Under the pieces are notes generated by a model. It was given only the letters and a program-made list of their open reading frames with translations. It was not told where the DNA came from and ran no database searches. Below, piece after piece: positions 61,089 through 64,000 of a DNA stretch of 64,000 nucleotides (position 1 is the stretch's first letter; each line of letters begins with the position of its first letter). Origin of the DNA: Janthinobacterium sp. CG3 (GTDB lineage Bacteria > Pseudomonadota > Gammaproteobacteria > Burkholderiales > Burkholderiaceae_D). The translations under genes were made by a program, and so were the position numbers. Location: contig NZ_KB467824.1 of NCBI RefSeq assembly GCF_000344615.1, positions 5,034,523-5,098,522 of the forward strand. Reading direction: 5' to 3'.

Positions 61089-62588
61089 TTATTCGAAACC
61101 CGGCACCGGGCAGCGGCCCGCGGCGTCCAGTTCGCCGCCCAGCCAGGCGTTGACGGCGGCCAGCGCCGGCGCCGCGAAGCCGTAGGTCAGCAGGGCCGGC
61201 GCGTCGATGTCGAGCGCCTGGTAGGGGTTCCACAGCGCCAGGTGCAGGTCCGGGCGCCAGCTGGCGCGCGCCCGCGGACCGTAGCGCAGGCGCGAGGTCG
61301 AGGCCAGCACCACGAAGCGGCCGTCGGCGGGCAGCGCGGCCCAGTCGAAGCGTTCGGCGTCGGCGAAGGTGACCATGTCGACGTCGTACAACTGGCCCAG
61401 CGAGGCCGCCAGCGCCGCCGCCGGCACGCCGGCCTCGGAGACGCCGTCGCTGACGACGTCCTGGCGCACCACCAGGCGCAGCCTGGCGCCGGCCGGCGGG
61501 CGCCGCGGCGCGCCGCGCGCGCTCAGGCCGCGGCGCCAGGCGGCGGCCATCAGCGCGCGGTCGGCCTCGTCCTCGGGGTAGTCGCGGGCCTGGCACGGGT
61601 AGGCCTTCGCCAGCGCCGCCAGGCGCGCCAGGCGGCTTCGCACCTGTTCCATGTCGAGTTCGCCGGAGGCGATCGCCGCGGCGATCGCCGCCAGCGTTTC
61701 CTCCTGGGTCGCGGCGGTGCCCAGCGCCATCACCATGTCGGCGCCGGCTCCCAGGGCGCGCACGGCGGCGTTGCCGACGCCGTAGCGCCCGGCGATGGCG
61801 TGCATGTCCATGCCGTCGGTGATGATGACGCCGTCGTAGCGCCACTCTTCGCGCAGCAGCTGGTGCAGGATGCGCCGCGACATCGTCGCCGGGTTGTCGG
61901 CGTCCAGCGCCGGGTAGACGATGTGCGCCGTCATCATGGCCGGCGCCAGCGGCGCGGCGGCGCGGAACGGCGCGAACTCGAACCGTTCCAGTTCTTCCAA
62001 GGGCTTGTCGACGCGCGGCAGGTCGCGGTGCGAGTCGACGTGGGTGTCGCCGTGGCCGGGGAAGTGCTTGACGCAGCAGGCCACGCCCTCGCTGTGGCTG
62101 CCGGCCATCCAGGCCATCGCCAGCTCGGTGGCGCGGCGCGGGTCGGCGCCGAAGGAGCGCTCGGCGATGACCGGGTTGTCGGGGTTGTTGTTGAGGTCCA
62201 GCACCGGCGCGAAGTTCCAGTTGAAGCCGAGCGAGCGCGCCGCCCGCGCCACCGCCGCGCCGACCGCGCGCGCCAGCTCGGCGTCGTCGGCGGCGCCCAG
62301 CGCCATCGCCGCCGGCGGCGCCGGCACCCAGGTCGAGCGCACCACGGCGCCGCCTTCCTGGTCGATGGCGATCAGCGACTGCGGCCCCATCGCCGCGCGC
62401 AGGTCGGCGGTCAGGCGCGCCAACTGGGTGGAATCGACCATGTTGGCGCGGAACAGGCAGACCGCGCGGATGGCGTTGGCGCGCAGGAACTCGGCGGTGG
62501 CGGCGTCCAGCTCGGTGCCGGGAAAGCGGATCATGATCAGTTGGCCGGCCAGGCGGCGGAAGGTGTGGTTGTCGTGTGCTTGTGTCAT
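61089..62588 (-). CDS. nagZ: glycoside hydrolase family 3 beta-N-acetylhexosaminidase (NagZ-like)
   Basis: A 499-residue GH3 enzyme. The NagZ signature KHFPGHGDTHVDSHRDLP (174-191) is present, with the flexible acid/base Asp-His pair, and the nucleophile is Asp258 in VIITDGMDMHAI. AIDQEGGAVVRST (74-86) is the substrate-binding loop. It has about 150 residues more at the C-terminus than E. coli NagZ. No signal peptide is present, so it is cytoplasmic and would split imported chitobiose or muro-compounds into GlcNAc. The ATG overlaps the permease stop by four bases (ATGA), giving coupling. Confidence 0.88.
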   Translation of the reverse strand: MTQAHDNHTFRRLAGQLIMIRFPGTELDAATAEFLRANAIRAVCLFRANMVDSTQLARLTADLRAAMGPQSLIAIDQEGGAVVRSTWVPAPPAAMALGAADDAELARAVGAAVARAARSLGFNWNFAPVLDLNNNPDNPVIAERSFGADPRRATELAMAWMAGSHSEGVACCVKHFPGHGDTHVDSHRDLPRVDKPLEELERFEFAPFRAAAPLAPAMMTAHIVYPALDADNPATMSRRILHQLLREEWRYDGVIITDGMDMHAIAGRYGVGNAAVRALGAGADMVMALGTAATQEETLAAIAAAIASGELDMEQVRSRLARLAALAKAYPCQARDYPEDEADRALMAAAWRRGLSARGAPRRPPAGARLRLVVRQDVVSDGVSEAGVPAAALAASLGQLYDVDMVTFADAERFDWAALPADGRFVVLASTSRLRYGPRARASWRPDLHLALWNPYQALDIDAPALLTYGFAAPALAAVNAWLGGELDAAGRCPVPGFE

Positions 62589-63421
62589 TTCACTGCTCCG
62601 TCCATGCCGCGCATGAAGAATCGTTGGGTAAATAGGAAGGCCGCCAGGGTCGGCAAGATGGTCAAAATGGTGCCGGCCGCGACCACGCGGGTGCTGCTGC
62701 CGAAGGTGCCGCGCAGGTACAGCACGCCCACCGACAGCGGAAACTCGTCGGGTTTGCTCATGACGATCGAGGGCCAGATGTATTCGTTCCAGGACTCGAC
62801 GGCGGTGAGCACGCCGACCGTGGCCAGCCACGGCGCGATCAAGGGCAGCATGATCTTGCTGAAGATGGTCCACTCGGAGGCGCCGTCGACGCGGGCGGCG
62901 TCGACCAGGTCTTGCGGCACCTCCTCGAAGGCTTGCTTGAGCAGCAGGATGGCGACCGCCGTGACCAGGTTCGGCAGCAGCACGCCGGTGTAGGTGTCGA
63001 CCAGGCTCAGTTGGGTGACGGTGATGAAGTTGACCAGGAAGTTGACCTCCGACGGCAGCACCAGCGTGGCCAGGATCAGGCCGAACACCAGCTTGCGGCC
63101 GCGGAAGCGCAGGCGCGCCAGCGGGTAGGCCGCCATCGAGCACAGCAGCAGCTTCCAGAACACCGTGCAGGCGGCGATCAAGAGCGAGTTCTTGTAGAAG
63201 GCCAGCATCGGGATGGCGCGGAACACCTCGGCGAAGTTGGCCAGCGACGGCGCCCGCGGCCAGAAGGTCGGCGGGAAGGCGAAGATGTTGCCCTCGGTCG
63301 AGAGCGCCGTCACCAGCGTCCACCAGAACGGGAACACGCACAGCAGCGCCAGCGCGCACAGCAACAGGTAGCGCGCCAGCAGCGCGGCCGCGCCGGCCGG
63401 GTGGAATCGGCGCCGCCTCAT
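62585..63421 (-). CDS. sugar ABC transporter permease (MalG-type)
   Basis: A 278-residue inner-membrane permease with six TM segments. The EAA loop that docks the ATPase is visible: EEVPQDLVDAARVDGASEWTIFSKIMLPLIAP. LCVFPFWWTLVTALSTEGNIF and the closing FFMRGMDGAVK are typical of the MalG/UgpE class. Its ATG (63421) overlaps the stop of the next upstream permease by four bases, and its own stop overlaps the GH3 start. With the MalF-type partner it forms the channel. A substrate-binding protein is expected upstream, outside the window. Confidence 0.91.
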   Translation of the reverse strand: MRRRRFHPAGAAALLARYLLLCALALLCVFPFWWTLVTALSTEGNIFAFPPTFWPRAPSLANFAEVFRAIPMLAFYKNSLLIAACTVFWKLLLCSMAAYPLARLRFRGRKLVFGLILATLVLPSEVNFLVNFITVTQLSLVDTYTGVLLPNLVTAVAILLLKQAFEEVPQDLVDAARVDGASEWTIFSKIMLPLIAPWLATVGVLTAVESWNEYIWPSIVMSKPDEFPLSVGVLYLRGTFGSSTRVVAAGTILTILPTLAAFLFTQRFFMRGMDGAVK

Positions 63422-64000
63422 CGCCGCCCCGGTTTCAGGTAGCGCAGGCAGAGCAGGGCGATGCCGACGCAACACAGCGACACCACCATGCTGGCGGCCA
63501 GCGCGCGCGGCAGCTTCAAGTGCTTCAAGCCCTGGTCGTAGGCGTAGTACAGCGCCGTGAAGGTCGAGTTCATCGGCCCGCCCTGGGTCAGCACGTCGAC
63601 TTCCTGGTAGGCCTTGAGCGCGGCCAGCACCGACAGGATCGAGCACAGCGCGATGGTCGGGCGCAGCACCGGCACGGTGATTTTCCAAAACATCTGCCAG
63701 CGGTTGGCGCCGTCCAGCACGGCCGCCTCCCGCATGTCCGAGGGGATCGCCTGCAGCGCCGCCAGGTACATCACCATGTACCAGCCCAGGCCGCGCCACA
63801 GCGTCACGAACATCACCGCGAACAGCGCCAGCGCGTCGTCCGAGAGCCAGCCGACCGGCGCGTTGACCAGGCGCAGCGTTTGCAGCGCGTAGTTCAGCGC
63901 GCCCTGTTCGTGGAACATGAAGCCCCACATGATGCCGACCACCGAGACGGTGGTCACCACCGGCACGTAGAAGGCGGCGCGGAACAGGGCGATGCCGGGC
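63418..64000 (-). CDS. sugar ABC transporter permease (MalF-type), 5' end outside window
   Basis: The C-terminal 193 residues of a MalF/UgpA-type permease, open to the window edge. VVTTVSVVGIMWGFMFHEQGALNYAL, LFAVMFVTLWRGLGWYMVMYLAALQ and the EAA loop AIPSDMREAAVLDGANRWQMFWKITVPVLRP are clear, as is the final CLRYLKPGRR. It is coupled to the MalG-type permease by an ATGA overlap. The start and first TM segments lie beyond 64000. Confidence 0.9.
   Translation of the reverse strand, partial: PGIALFRAAFYVPVVTTVSVVGIMWGFMFHEQGALNYALQTLRLVNAPVGWLSDDALALFAVMFVTLWRGLGWYMVMYLAALQAIPSDMREAAVLDGANRWQMFWKITVPVLRPTIALCSILSVLAALKAYQEVDVLTQGGPMNSTFTALYYAYDQGLKHLKLPRALAASMVVSLCCVGIALLCLRYLKPGRR

Overview
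The window looks like chromosome of a high-GC betaproteobacterium of the family Oxalobacteraceae (Massilia/Duganella/Janthinobacterium type). The grounds are the GC-rich third-position bias, the gene order rpsP-rimM-trmD-rplS, the DUF3579 and DUF5610 proteins, the 79-residue HTH protein starting MTIKQITALPTYNPNR, and outer-membrane TonB receptors paired with a GntR/NagQ-type sugar regulator. This is inference from protein content; no database was searched.

Layout. 1-0.3 kb: tail of an IS4-family transposase. 0.4-9.2 kb: housekeeping and envelope genes (galE, a lipoprotein, VanZ-like, an SDR enzyme, a LemA/TPM/TPM cluster, pyrF, sbcB). 9.4-17.7 kb: DUF5610, a cyclic-nucleotide-binding GGDEF protein, a BtuF-like metal receptor, an HPF-like ribosome factor, DUF1345, an MFS exporter, an acyltransferase, a ferredoxin reductase and an SDR protein. 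17.8-21.4 kb: an island of small unknown genes. It holds two paralogous GRDP-like proteins with different periodic C-terminal tails, an HTH protein and small ORFs, and FNR/Anr-like dyads precede nearly all of them. 21.4-25.2 kb: an orphan CHASE histidine kinase and glnS. 25.4-27.9 kb: an unrecognised four-gene operon headed by a J-domain protein. 28-33.9 kb: LysR/MFS divergent pair, a Pro-rich membrane-anchored protein, a CoA-transferase and ugpQ. 34-41 kb: alaS, tusA, etfB, etfA and an acyl-CoA dehydrogenase, with a large inverted-repeat element between etfB and etfA. 41.3-47 kb: TM2 protein, the rpsP operon, NUDIX, CbiB-like, DUF3579 and CBS proteins. 47-64 kb: an amino-sugar (GlcNAc/chitooligosaccharide) locus.

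The amino-sugar locus is coherent. A GntR/UTRA repressor faces two large TonB-dependent receptors, each preceded by the same TGGTAGT-N4-TGGTATT box. The second receptor runs into a NagX-like membrane protein. On the opposite strand an operon encodes two sugar ABC permeases (one cut by the window end), a GH3 beta-N-acetylhexosaminidase, an AmpG-like MFS transporter, a MalK/UgpC-type ATPase, a secreted TPR protein and a second NagX-like protein. A 5'-truncated Rpn/PD-(D/E)XK-type nuclease gene lies between the two halves.

The most unusual content is (i) the GRDP-like pair with 9-residue TAFSS and 17-residue TAWSA repeat tails ending in a shared RFYxERPxL motif, (ii) the set of FNR-like dyads in front of small unknown genes, (iii) the J-domain operon, and (iv) the roughly 136-bp structured element between etfB and etfA.
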